A stretch of DNA of 64,000 bases from Brasenia schreberi (Eukaryota > Streptophyta > Magnoliopsida > Nymphaeales > Cabombaceae), in NCBI GenBank assembly GCA_036023115.1, contig JAYKKT010000089.1:19277001-19341000 (forward strand), in the 5' to 3' direction. Within the stretch, counting starts at the first letter, position 1. Each line of letters begins with the position of its first letter. Shown one piece after another: positions 1-12,195 of this stretch. The notes below the pieces were generated by a model. It made no database searches, was not told the origin of the DNA, and worked only from the letters and a program-made list of their open reading frames with translations. The position numbers and the translations under genes are program-made.

Positions 1-1490
1 CAAACAAGTGCTTGATCGGATCAAGCCTAGACACTATCCATATCTCATGATCTAAGAAGTAGTGTCTGAACTTTTGGCAGGCCCATACCAAGGCCAAGCA
101 CGTTTTCTCCATCGCTTGATAATTTCTTTCGTATGCCAATAGAGTTTTTGAAATGTAGTAAATAGCATACTCTTTATGGCGATCATCCTCATATTGGGCC
201 AGTAAAGCACCCAATGCGTTCGTATGCATGGAAATGTAAAGCAACAATGGTTTTCCTCGCTTTGGAGGTTTTAAAGTCGAAGGATTACCAAATAAGTTTT
301 TAATCTTTTGAAAGCTTTTTGACAATCATCATCCCATACAAACTTCACTGCTTTTCTCAAAAGTTTATTGAAAGGTTCGCATCTTGTTGCCAAGTTTGAA
401 ATAAACCTTCTAATCGATTGGAGGCGACCTTGGAGGCTTCGGATTTGGGTCAAGTTGGAGGGTGGTGGCATGTCTATGATGGCTCGACACTTAGAGGGGT
501 CGACTTCAATGCCCCTTTGGCTTACCATAAAGCCTAAAAGCTTACCCGATTCCACTCCGAAGACACACTTTTGAGGGTTTAGTTTCACTTTGTAAAGCCT
601 AAGCCTTTCGAAAACCTTTTGCAAAGATTCGATATGTGTGCGTCGGGTTTTTGACTTTACCAAAAGATCATCCACATATACTTCCAAGAGCTCATGAATT
701 TGATCATGGAAAATGGTAGTCATGGCTCTTTGGTATGTGGCACCAACATTTTTCAATCCAAAGGGCATAACTGGGTAACAATATGTGCCCCAAGGTGTAG
801 TAAAACCAGTCTTAGCTTGATCTTTTGGTGCTAACTTGATTTGATTATAACCTGAGTAGCCATCCATAAAAGAAAATATTTCACGATTTGCAATGTTGTC
901 TACTATCAAATCAATGTTTGGTAAAGGAAAATTATCTTTTGGAGTAGCTTTGTTCAGATTTCTAAAATCGATGCAAATCTGAATTTTCCCATTTGATTTT
1001 CGAACTACAACTATATTTGAAAGCCAATCAGAATACACAATGGGTTTTATAAATCCGGCTTTTAAAAGATCTTCTAAACCCTCTTTTACTTGAGAGTGGA
1101 CATTGGGATGGATTTTTCTAAGTTTTTGCTTTATAGGTCTAGCATCTGGTTCTAGGGGAAGACAATGCTCTATAATTTTTGGGTCTAGACTCGCATGTCT
1201 TCGTAGGTTCATGCAAATACATCTATGTAGTTTTTCAAGAATGCAATGAATCATGCTTTTTCATGCTCGTGCAAACATGTGCCTATCTTAATATGCTTAG
1301 TATTCGACTCACTCCCTAGGTTGATTTCTATAAAATCTCCTCCTATAGAATTCGAAGGTTTTTCTAGGTCAAGGATTTTGTGAAACTCAGGAAGCTTGGA
1401 GGCTTGATCCTCCTTAGGGAAGAGGGGATCCTCCTCCTTGCTTTGATCATTCTCGAGAGTTTTAGGTCCCAGGGAAGTTTGAGGTGACAC
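1..1490 (-). pseudogene. Ty3/gypsy pol fragment (RT, start of RNase H), broken
   Basis: Reading the minus strand from 1490 down, the translation enters a Ty3/gypsy reverse transcriptase. It has the fingers motif LNKATPKDNFPLP, the palm motif MPFGLKNVGATYQR, and the catalytic YVDD encoded at 668-679, followed by the connection segment. Below about 270 the frame shifts, but the DNA still reads like the start of RNase H (RNQAMEKTCLALVWACQKFRHY-like) and runs off the left edge. A second frameshift and a stop lie near 1195-1260, separating the RT from the upstream ORF at 1251-1490. No LTR, gag or integrase is visible, so this is a truncated relic. The RT assignment is secure; the lineage within Ty3/gypsy is not resolved. 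Confidence 0.88.
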
Positions 1491-1619
1491 ATGGCTTTCA
1501 AAAACACCTGGTTTTGGTTTTAGGATTTTGGCAAGTTTTGAAGAATTTGGGCCTTTTACAAAGACAATTTTTTCTTCAAATTTTTTATTTTTTTGTTTTT
1601 TTTGAAATTTATACGAGGA

Positions 1620-2380
1620 GCTGGTATATAAGGACCTTTATCAGCTCAATCTTGGAGAGTTGTATTAATGCAATATTCCACATAGTGACTATGATCCAAC
1701 CCCATGTCAGGTGTCGGCATCCAATACTCAAAAGCACTAATTATATTTCAAATATGCAATGCGATAGAGAATAGCATCAACACCTCTCTCCTCTATGAAG
1801 AGTATATATGTTGATGACTTGCAACCTCTCTAAAACATAATCTATGAGTTTAAGTCACCATCTCTCACCTTCTCCTAAAAGCTTCTCAATAATATAGTAG
1901 TCATAATAACCATTTTCAAGAACATTTATCTATCTATCAAAATATGAGATTATAAAACCAAAGTACATTTTGTTTGGTTTTTCAAAATATAGTCTTCTTA
2001 TAGTCTTTCTACCATGAGAAGTATCAATCCATGAAGCAACAGAGTCATATAGGGTCAAACTACTTGAAGAAGAAAGATCCCAAATAGGAGACACTTCTTG
2101 CCCTTGGCCATGCCCACATCCTTGGCTCCTATCTAGCTTTTCGAGAGTAGCATTTCTATCTACATGCTTCAATGAGGACAACTTCTTATTAGTCGATTTG
2201 TTGGATGGTTTGCCTTTAGGATGGTGAAGGGGTGGATACTTCAATATAGTATGATAAAGATTCATATGCTCGTCCAAAAAGTCAACCAACTTAATATATT
2301 TTTCTATATTTACGTCCACCTCCAATATGAGCATCATGATTGGGGCATACCCTTTATAACAATCGAACGTGCCTAACATG
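1620..2380. repeat. Diverged ~700-bp direct repeat, copy A
   Basis: This stretch aligns by eye along most of its length, in the same orientation, with 6056-6785. Shared landmarks include CTAAAACATAATCTATGAG, GGGTCAAA-CTACTTGAAGAAGAAA and GATAAAGATTCATATG. The minus strand holds a 149-codon ORF (1930-2379) with LDEHMNLYHTIL, recognisable again in copy B as LDEHMNLYHTILEE. I do not recognise the protein. It may be part of an unclassified transposon. Confidence 0.6.
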
Positions 2381-4089
2381 TGACCTCGACTAAAAGAGTG
2401 ATGTGCTAATCGTGTGTCTCATTTTCAATCAATGACACTCACCTTGTCTAAATCATTTGTGGAAGGTGATTTGAGAACGTGATTTTTCCATTTATTTCCT
2501 GGTGATTCTTTGTTAGATCGATGGAAGACTTCAAATACTATTTGTGGAGTGGTTTTATGGGGATTGGGTACGGTTGAAAATAGATTTAAAGTGATAAAAA
2601 TGAGGAAAACAAATAGATTAAAGGTCAGTGAGAGTAGAAAAGTCATCAAATCAACGATAGAAGGTTAGGAAGAAGAGCACATGCATGAAGGCAAGAGGAT
2701 AACAATGACAACAGTACTGTACTACTGACAATGGAGTTGGTAATGCCAAGGGAGTTTGGGAAGAGAAAAAAACTATAAGAGATCATTTCAAGATTTTTTT
2801 AAAAGTGTTGGTTTAGTAAAAGGGTGTAACTATTCATACACCCATTTTTTCTAAACATATACCTTTCATGCAATTTTTCCAAAATACCCTTCATAGTTGA
2901 TTTTCTCTCTTCTTCACTCTAATTTTCTTCATCACCGAATCTTCAACCAGCTTTTTCATGATTCTATTGATTCTTCTTCATTGCAATTTCATCATGCTTG
3001 AGAAGTGATCTTATCATTTTTCAAAATCAATAGTTTATAACTTCTTGATCGTGATTTCATTATTTTTTCAAGGATCATGATCATATTGGTATCAAAGGAT
3101 TGTGCTTGCACCCATTGTTGATTATTTGTGATTTTTCAATTTGAAATTGAGATTGATAACTATAGATCTATTTTAAATTTTTTGGAGCATTTTCTTTGTT
3201 CCATTGATGACAAGGAAAATTGTCGGTCAGGAAAGAGATGCCCTTGGGACATAGCGCCATGAGGTTGCACCATGGTTTAGTCGCACCCAGTTATATTGTT
3301 GCAATAACCATACACATGGCTTTCATTTGCAGCTCATGTGCACGAAGCATGTTTCTCTGCTTCCATGAATGCAACCTACGCGTGTTACTTTGCATGAATT
3401 GGCATGCCTTAGCCGTGACCCATTGCTTTGTTGAACATGCTGAAGTCATGTCCCTATGTTTATGTTATATACTTAGTTTATTATTGCACACTTTCTTACA
3501 TATTCAAATAAAATATGGGTTTTGACTTTTGTAGTAAGAATGGCTCGAAGAGGTGTTGATATACCTTATGGAGGCAAACGAGTAGAAAGTTGTATTATTA
3601 AGGTTCAAGAAGGAAAAATACCTTTGAGTTAGCATATAGTAGACAATCACAATGACAACATGAAGAGGGGTACATGCAATCATCACATGTGGATCACCCA
3701 ATAATGCAACCATAATTTTAGATCAATTATGCTACAACTTCTTAAGAACTTCATCCTAATGAGTACCCTATAGAGGGTGACAATGATGTCGCTCCCCAAT
3801 CCTAAAGTTGCTATCTAGCTTTGCATGTCACATTACATATGCAATTTGGTAGGAACAAGTAACTCATTTTATCAATTATAAGTAAAAGATATTATATATA
3901 TTACTAACAAATATTGTGTGAAAATATGTAGGATTAGTGAAACTAGCAACATACCATGTGAGATATAATACTTTAGTTGAGTGGTCATTTTCGCAAGAAA
4001 TAGTAGTACCAGGTAGTTGGTAGGATATTATGTAGCATTCCTTGTTATTTAAGCAACAACGTGTGTTGTTTTAGACTTTAGATCAATCA
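2381..4089. other. Intergenic AT-rich DNA, no gene recognised
   Basis: Short ORFs here show no recognisable family and no conserved start context. A patch near 3087-3110 (TTGGTATCAAAGGATT) faintly resembles a retrotransposon primer-binding site, but no LTR boundary could be placed next to it. From about 4090 a plant-mobile-domain relic begins. Confidence 0.4.
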
Positions 4090-4975
4090 TTGCTCATTGC
4101 TTTTATTGAGAGATGAAACTCAATACTAACAACTTTCATATGTCATGAGGTGATATGACTCACTCTCTATAATGTCTATGAAATTTAAGGCCTTCTGCTA
4201 GGCAATCGCCTTGTAACCTTCACACATGCGATGGAGGTGATGGATATGATATATATTATGGCTGACATGATGAGCATAGATTATGATGAAGTAAAATTGA
4301 AGATAAAGTTTGGAGGTTTGAAGTTTGAGATGCTCCGAGTGCATGCTTAGATAAAGGGGATTACGCCAGAATAAAAGGCATTGTTATTTTTGTTTTATCA
4401 TATAAGGTATACAATGTACCAAGATAAGCCAAGAGATAGGATCTTGGATTCTATTGTTCAATTGTGGGCTTTTGCATTAGCAAGTGTCGGTGGGTATGCT
4501 TGGGGTGCAGTGACATTGGCTTTTACTTATGCAAACAGTTAGGAATGGCTTCTTGCACAAACGCAACCCAGGTTAGTAGCCAAAGTACTCCACTGCAGTT
4601 GCGAGTTTCTCTATTATGCTTGTTTGAGTTTAGCAAAAAAATGATGTCGACCTACTTTTTTGTTTTAGTGCTAGAACAATTTTTTTATATATTGTAGGCA
4701 TGAATTTAAGAATATTTTTTAGCCTTTAGAGTTAAGTGCTGCCTAGAGGAGATTGGTGGGCAATCTCGTGCAGCTAGTGGATGAACCTCATAGGGATCGT
4801 CCTTCTCATCATCTTGTTCTATGGATGTATTCAATATTTAGATATCATAGAGCCATATATACCAAATCAAGTTGTTTGTCAATTTAGTCATTGTCAACAG
4901 ATCTTGATTGAATTATTAAGACTCATTGTATCACATAGGCCAGCAAAACTACATGCCTATAAGGTGGATTACCAT
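4090..4975 (+). pseudogene. Plant mobile domain (PMD/MAIN-like) relic
   Basis: In shifting plus-strand frames the DNA spells PMD-family hallmarks. Near 4110 there is an ERW(N)..TTFICHE block (family: ERWRPETHTFHLP). Near 4440-4530 there is LASVGGYAWGAVTLAFTYAN (family: YSWGSAxLAxLYRxL), continued in another frame by KQLGMASCTNATQ. Near 4820-4910 there is IIEPYIPNQVVCQFSHCQQI (family: H.PDRVLRQFG..Q.IP). In-frame stops and at least two frameshifts make it non-functional. PMD proteins are plant-specific and are often carried by transposons. It sits between the two ~700-bp direct repeats, which may mean it was cargo of that element. The assignment rests on motif order, not an alignment. Confidence 0.5.
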
Positions 4976-6055
4976 TAGTAAAATGCATATTAACATTTAC
5001 ATAGCTCACATTGTTTCAGAACATAATACATTAATGATGATTCATATATAAGCTAGTATGTTACATAGACAAATCCATTTTTATTGAGAGATTCCACACG
5101 TCGATATGAACACCTACAACCTACATCGAGTAGTCACCTTCAACGTCACAAATGGTAGATCATGTAATGTATTAATCTTTTATTTATATTTTATTTGTTG
5201 CAAATATCTATCCATCTTTTACTTTTGTTCTAGTATTTTGTGGATGATGAGACTTGTAATGTGACAGTACTTGAATTTATCCATTCTTCTTATTTAAGTA
5301 TAATCATCCATCTTATTTAATATTTATCTTTTGCTTTTATTTAGACAATACTCACATCCATTATCGTTATGTTGTGATGTGGCAAACCTCCTTCATGATT
5401 GTTGTAAGAGAATATATAAAATGATGATTGACTACATGCCCAACCATGATGAATAATAGATGTGTATATTTCATGTTGTACATATAAATAAGTGATTCTA
5501 TGTGCATTATATGTTGTATGTGAATAATTATATTCGCTTTTTCTCCTCTCTCTTGTTTCTCCCTCTCTCTTTATATATACACACATATATAAACATCGAA
5601 CAACCGCAGTATGCTTAACATAGTGAAAAATTTAAGTATAATCATTATATAATTAAGTAAACAAGCAAATTAGTAGAATCATTGTCCAATCAAGCAAGCA
5701 GGTAAAATAATGTTACAATGTAAACATAAAAAGAACATGCAACTTAATATATATGTTGACAATCATCATCCACATTGTATACATTATCATCACCCTATAC
5801 TCTTAGTTCAAGATAATATGTACTAGGGTACGAAATGGTAAATTTCAATCAACAATATTTTCATATAGTGCTCTACTAATATACAAATATAGGCAACATG
5901 AGGGATCTATCTACAAAAAGCACAAACAAAGTAAATAATCAAGCTCAATATAATAAGCCAATATAAACAAAATAACCAATATATAAGAAGCTTCATTACA
6001 TGTTCTTATTGTCTGAAAATATTATGTCTATTCATAATAGTACGTATACCACACA
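4976..6055. other. Intergenic AT-rich DNA, nothing recognised
   Basis: No ORF with family features. There is a short CT/AT microsatellite-like patch near 5540-5590. No boundary motifs were seen. Confidence 0.4.
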
Positions 6056-6785
6056 TTATAGAGGTGATTTGCCATCGTCTATCAATAACGAAAGAAATTT
6101 TGTCGACCCAACCTTGGAGAGATGCACTAATGTAACATTCCATATTGTGGCTATAACCCAACCTATTATGCATCGACATCTAATACTTAGAAGGACACTA
6201 ATTATCCTCCTGATATGCAATGCGTTAGAGAAGAGCGATAACACCTCCCTCCTCTATAAAGACTATAGAATATATATCCTGATGACATATGATCTCCCTA
6301 AAACATAATCTATGAGCTTCAACTCACCATACTTCACCCTTTTCAAAAACTTCTCCAATGATGTGATATCTGTAATCACCATCTTGAAAAATATCACTCA
6401 TTTATCAACATACAGACTCATAAACTATAATATCTATGTTTTATTGGGATAACGAAGATCTAATCATCTGATAGTCTTTTGACCACAAGATGTATCAATA
6501 CATGAAGCAATTTTGAAATCTTATGTAATATCGGATATAGGGTCAAAACTACTTGAAGAAGAAACACTATGTCTGGTAGATACTCCATATACTCGATCAT
6601 GCCTATGTCCTCGGCTCTTACCAACCTTTCCTTGAGTACCAATCCTCTTTGTATGCTCCCATGAAGACAACTCCCTCTTAATAGATCTATTAGAACGTCT
6701 GTCTTTAGGACATTGAAGAGGTGGCTCCTCTAGTATAGTGTGATAAAGATTCATATGTTCATCCAATAAGTCAATCAACTTACTC
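6056..6785. repeat. Diverged ~700-bp direct repeat, copy B
   Basis: Same orientation and order of landmarks as copy A at 1620-2380. Minus-strand frames at 6460-6778 keep the LDEHMNLYHTIL peptide and a Ser-rich stretch (SVSSSSSFDP against LSSSSSLTLY in copy A), but stops differ between the copies. The two copies are about 4.4 kb apart and bracket the PMD relic. Confidence 0.6.
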
Positions 6786-7035
6786 TATTTTTCTACTTTA
6801 GAATGAGAAAAATTAGTGGACAATGTCATACATCTTAGTTATCTTTCTTTGGTCCTCATCTTCACACTCAAATGTCAAAAGCCTTTCTACCTCCATATCA
6901 AGGTTCTTTCAAAATGCAATAATTAAAAAAAGTTGAAGAACCTTATCGCTTTAAAAAAAATACTAATCTTGTGAGCACACGATAATCCATGCAATCGCTG
7001 TAGTGTACATCGATATGAATCGTGTTCAATCCCAG

Positions 7036-7190
7036 TTTTTATTGTATTTTTAGAAAGGTATCTATATGTTAAATAAACTGCAGTATAGTGCCTAGAAATA
7101 TTTACTTTATGATTTTTATTGTATTTTCAAAGAGGTACTTGTATGTTAAATAAATTGTTGCATAGTGCTTGAAAATATTTATAGTTTAGT
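7036..7190. repeat. Imperfect ~77-bp tandem duplication
   Basis: Two adjacent copies, beginning at 7036 and 7113, share TTTTTATTGTATTTT, an (A)GAGGTA/AAGGTA block, TATGTTAAATAAA and TAGTGC-TAGAAATATTTA-like blocks. They are diverged by scattered substitutions. No coding content. Confidence 0.55.
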
Positions 7191-7329
7191 ACTTAGAATT
7201 TATGGATATTGCATTTAGGTGCTTAGCTATTTTTTTGTTGATTCATCCAAAAAATGTAGATACTTTCTACTTATTATCTCTGCCAAAATTATTAGAAAAT
7301 GACTTCTACAATTTGTGTATTTAAATTGG

Positions 7330-8090
7330 CAATGACTAAAAAGTTAAATGGCCTAAATTTTAAAACTTAGAAGAGGAAATTCCATTGGTCTTAACTTTAA
7401 AGGGAGTTAATTATGTACTTAGGAAAACTGTATTACCCCTACTCCAGTTGCAACAGATAAATAAAGGAAAAAATATAAGATATTTTAAAAGAATGATATT
7501 ATAGAGAGGACCATAATGTTGACCTACATGGAAGATGATTTGATTAGGGTCTTTGAGGAATATGAGACTTCTAAAGAATTATTTAATTCCCTTACCATAA
7601 AATATAATACTACAACTAAGTTGTATGTACAACTACTCCTTTAGAAATACCATTCTTATAAAATGAAATAAGGTAATAACATAGTTGAACATATTAACCA
7701 AATGTTGGTAATGGCTAGGGATTTAGTTGTAGCAAAGTCAATCATTCTTTAACCAATGCAATTATCTACAATTCTAAACAGTTTATCCCTTCCTGAAATA
7801 TGGTAACAACAACACTTAGACTTGGACGAGATTTTACCCTTTTAGAACTCTTATAGAAACTAGCAAGTGAACAAGAACATATGAACAAAAACAAAATGGA
7901 AAGGTTGCTAGTTGCTCGAGATGATTTAGACGCGGCCAATTGGGGCATTCAAAGAATATAAGTAGGAAGTTAAGAATCAATTGGGGCATATAATCAGTGT
8001 TGTTAGTGAAGCCAATTCCTTCATAAAAATAGAAAGCTTAATAAATAAAATAACCATAAGGCCAATGATGCTTTAGAACATGAGACTGTT
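7330..8090 (+). pseudogene. Degenerate Ty1/copia gag (UBN2-like) remnant
   Basis: Plus-strand translation in interrupted frames begins with LNGLNFKTWKRKF (copia gag N-terminus), then LIRVFEEYETSKELFNSL, then NNIVEHINQMLVMARDL. A region resembling the conserved 'IL.SLP..W' follows near 7780-7800 (LNSLSLPEIW). Stops and small indels interrupt it throughout. No LTRs or pol were found beside it, so it is an old fragment. Confidence 0.6.
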
Positions 8091-9136
8091 GGGAGTCCAC
8101 CACCAACATGTCAGAAAATGTTCATGGCCAACCCAACTTACTGTGGAGAAAGGCTTAGTTTCAATTTTTGGTTTTTAGTTAGACTTTTTTGTTTAGCTAA
8201 GATCCCCACTATTTAATACTCTTAAAGCTCGCTAGGACTTGGTTTCAGTGTTCAATGAAAAAAAATAATCCCCTAAATGAATCGCTCAATGCATGAGAGG
8301 ATATCTCTATATGTTATTAATTTGTATTTTTTTTTGCTTATGCAGACACCCTGTGTATTGAACTCATGACCCAGTCAACTTCACATGCAACTGGTTCTCT
8401 TATTCAAAAGTCAAGGACTCACACTAAGAACTCACTACCACACACACCGAAATTCCCTTTTTATAGAGCAAGGGATGGATACATACGAGACTCAACTCGG
8501 ACTCTACTATCAACCAAATGCAAGTTTTTCACTCTCAACATACTAGGTTTTGTAGTCACACGAAACACTAGTTTCCGAATCACATGAAACACTAACTAGT
8601 GAGAACCAAATGGGCTGATTGGGCCGTATGCGTCACTGTCCTCAAACATGATGCTCGCGGAAGCGGATGGACGGTCGGTGTCTGGTGAGACTCAGCATGG
8701 TATTTTTTATCCGGTTACAAGAGAAGACCGAAGCCTGACACACACATGCACCCTCTGGGGACTCGGACTCCTCACCAGCAGCAACGGCGCTAGAGCGTGG
8801 TATTTGCTGATGCGAGGGTCCTGCCTAACTGGTTAACCCTAAACTTTGGTTAGCCCGGTTAAGACTCGCAGAAGCGTAGCCAATTTACTACATAATTCAA
8901 AGAAATCTTATACCAGTAAACGTCTTGAGAAGTTATTGCCCGCTCGATTTGGAAGAGGCACGAAAACCGGGTTTTTGTTCTCTCTCTCTCTCTCTTCCTT
9001 CCGCTTTCTCTATCAACCACCTTTCATCGATGCATGATTTCTGCATTTGACTTCATCCCCATTCTCCTCTTCTTTCTCTCTTGTGATCGCTAGTTTTAAG
9101 ATTAGGTTTCGTTTTCGCCTCCACTTTTGACGTCGG
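8091..9136 (+). promoter_or_regulatory. SAC9 upstream region with pyrimidine-rich leader
   Basis: This is the space between the last transposon relic and the SAC9 start. A TC-repeat at 8980-8996, within a longer pyrimidine tract to about 9080, is typical of plant core promoters and 5' leaders (the 'Y patch'). No convincing TATA box at the expected spacing could be chosen by eye, so the transcription start is inferred only as somewhere before 9137. Confidence 0.4.
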
Positions 9137-9226
9137 ATGCTTGGCGCCCAAATGCCGGAACAACGCGATACTTTCATTCCGATCACTTCATTCAGACGTC
9201 ACCAGATTTGTTCGCAGAGTTTTTAG
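9137..9226 (+). promoter_or_regulatory. Candidate upstream ORF in the SAC9 leader (29 codons)
   Basis: An ATG at 9137 opens a 29-codon frame (MLGAQMPEQRDTF...) closed by TAG at 9224-9226, 64 bp before the chosen SAC9 start codon at 9291. If the transcript begins before 9137, ribosomes would meet this ORF first. Whether it is transcribed or translated cannot be told from the sequence. Confidence 0.4.
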
Positions 9227-9290
9227 AGTTGCGAAACAGATTATCCGAACCTCCCAGAGGGAGGGGCGGGGCGTCCTTTCGGTGAACGCC

Positions 9291-9306
9291 ATGGATGGAC
9301 GGAACG
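9291..9306 (+). CDS. SAC9: SAC9 exon 1 (16 nt, start codon)
   Basis: ATGGATGGACGGAACG, followed by the donor GTAATT. The ATG lies in a strong context (GCCATGG). It encodes MDGRN plus the first base of codon 6. Joining to 10030 gives GCT (Ala) and then [11 protein letters not shown], which matches the SAC9 N-terminal family pattern. The tiny exon is inferred from phase and splice sites, so it is the least certain exon; a read-through frame in exon 2 starting at an ATG at 9981 is the alternative. Confidence 0.7.
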
Positions 9307-12046
9307 GTAATTCTCAAACCCCGGTTATGCTTGAACCGACCTGGTCAGATTAATTTGCGTTTTGATTGTTGATTTTCTCCTTAGATTCAATTTGATCTAT
9401 GTACTATTCTATGATCCAAAGCTGTATATTTGTAGCGGTTAGAGTGATGCGGTGTCCGAAGCGGGATTATATTGCAAATTCGTATTGTTTTCCGCTAAGA
9501 CACATCTTTTCGTGCACGACCTTTTCCCTATAGAAATTGGCGATGGATTATTGAATTCATTGTTTTCCTGAATCGAGGATGGTTTCGATGGATGGATTTT
9601 ACTCGTTCGCATAAATGGAGTAGATAGCTGGATCTATTAGGATCTTACTTATATCAACATATTACGTCGAGGTTCTGGATATCTCACGATAACTTGTCAA
9701 CTTCAATGATAGCGCACTGCCTTAGCAATTATCTGAATTTGAAAATTATTTCGGCTGTAATCTTACGTATAGGATGGTAATTACTCCTTGCTACGATTTA
9801 CAATGCAATAAGAAGATCCGTCCTTTCGTCTGTGTGTGAAAGCGCCATGAACTGCCTATATTGGTAACTTCAGATTAAAGGAAAACCAGAAGTTATTGAG
9901 ATCGAATTCTGTAGGATCAAGACGGTTTGGTCTAACAACCTTGCTATTTTCTGAAAATCCTTTGTTTTGTTTCCTTTTTCATGTTATCCTTCCAGCTTGT
10001 ACTAAATAGCATATCAATTACCGATGCAGCTGGTCGTTCTAGAGACACCTCTGTGGTTGTTGTTGTACTGGAGACGGATGAAGTGTACATGATCACTAGC
10101 TTGTCAACCAGGAACGATACTCAGGTTATTTATGTCGATCCAACAACTGGCGGTTTGTGCTATACTGGAACGATGGGCCACGACCTCTTTTTTTCTGAAA
10201 ATGAAGCTTTGAACTATGTCACTGATGGGTCACGGTGGCTTTGCAAGAGCACCATGTATGCCAAGGCAATTTTGGGGTATGCAGCCCTGGGAAACTTTGG
10301 TCTACTTCTTGTTGCAACCAAGACTACACCATCCATCCCATACTTTCCTGGTGGGGGATGTGTGTACACAGTCACAGAGAGTCAGTGGATGAAGATCCAA
10401 CTCCGGAATCCACACCCACAGGGTAAGGGGGAATTGAAGAACATACAGGAGTTGACAGAGCTTGACATGGACGGGAAGTACTATTTCTGTGAAACAAGAG
10501 ACATCACTAGACCTTTCCCGAGCAAATTCTCATTATGGAGCCCAGACCTAGAGTTTGTGTGGAACAACTGGCTGTCATTGCGGTTCAATAATCTCGGGCT
10601 TCCTCATCATTGTGTCATCCTTCTGCAGGTTTTCTTCTTTTCTAAAGTCACCTCCTTGTGGATGTTCAATGTGAATGGTTTAATCTTTGTTACTGGTTTT
10701 GTTTAACTGGATAATGTTAGAGGATATACGTGAACGCTTGAGGCTGTTATCCCCAATTTGCATGTTATGGTGGAACTCATTGCATCTTGCTGAAGTTGAA
10801 AGTGTTGCACATATGTACTGCTTAGCTTGGCCTAGAAAGTAAGAAAGAAAAAGAACGCACCTTATTCTTCATAAACAAAATTTACCTTTTACTTGTATCT
10901 TTCTTCATCTTCCTTTTGCCTTGGAACACTTTTAACCTTTGCAATGAAGTGGCCACTCAGATTTCTCATGTGGGTATGAGTGTAGGAAGAATATATGACC
11001 ATGGTCATTTGTGGAAATATGTTTACAGATAAGAGACGGAGGTCTCTGCCAGACCTAGCACATGCTAGGAGGCCAACAACCTCTAAATGTGGTAGAAACA
11101 GGTATGGATCCCCCCTTTCTCATTGGTGGGCTTTTAAGCCCCCCCTCTTTTGCTTCTCCCTTTGCAAGTATGAGGTGAGATTTTGCCGGATTCTAGAAAA
11201 GGTTTTGTTATTTAAAGGATTTTGAGACAATCATGGTTTTTTCTTTGGCTTATTTTCAATATTCATTGGATTTGAGATATTAAATCATCTTTTCTTTTTC
11301 TTTTGTGTTTTAAAGGTTTGAAGTGATTGAATGGTGATCTTTTACTCTTTTTGCAATTTTTGATGATTTTGATTCAGCTTTTTCAGTTTTTCAATGGCTT
11401 CCTCTTCATCCAATGATTCCAATCAAATATGGAATTATTGTTCATAAGAAGAGTGAGAGAACAAGGCCTTTTTTTTGTTAATTTTGTTTTTGTAATTCCT
11501 AATTTGTTGAGATATCACTTGCATGAAGCAACATCTCACAGAGATGGTTCAAAATGTGCCGCCTATGTCATATAGTGCTTGCCCAAAAACTGAAGAATTG
11601 GAAGCAAAGGCCAAACAGAACAAAGGTTGGCTAACAGAGTTCTATGAGATGCTAGGGAAAGAACACCTAGATAGATATTGAACTTTTTCTTCTAACTGAA
11701 TACATTATTAACCATACTTTGCTTGTATGGAGGCTTTAGGATTTTTAAAGTTTTCCTTAATAATGTTGTTACATAAAATGTAACTGTGGGATGCGTTCCA
11801 ATGATAGTTAAGGCTATTAGTTTGTTGTTAACGTATGGTTCAATTGATTATTGTTAATTCGTTACATTTTAAGATTGTTAATTTATTGGTAAATCATGTC
11901 ATCTTATTGATGTTAAGTCAATTGGTTTCCATCCAATGTTGTCTTACCCGGTCTTACCTTTAATGAAGTGATCACCAAGATATTGCACTGAAAAAGCCTT
12001 TCACATTCTAAAATATGGAGATCTTAGTTTTTGCCAAGGTGCTTTG

Positions 12047-12092
<46 letters not shown>

Positions 12093-12135
12093 CATACACA
12101 CACATACATTATACATATAATCATGCATACATGTG

Positions 12136-12195
<60 letters not shown>

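Noticed and set aside
3087..3110. Primer-binding-site-like TTGGTATCAAAGGATT
   Set aside because: No LTR end precedes it and no gag follows it, so it cannot be called a retrotransposon on this alone.
9981..10029. ATG at 9981 as the SAC9 start codon
   Set aside because: The 16 residues before the acceptor CCGATGCAG do not resemble the family N-terminus, while splicing from 9306 gives a phase-perfect start with a strong ATG context. Kept as the alternative.
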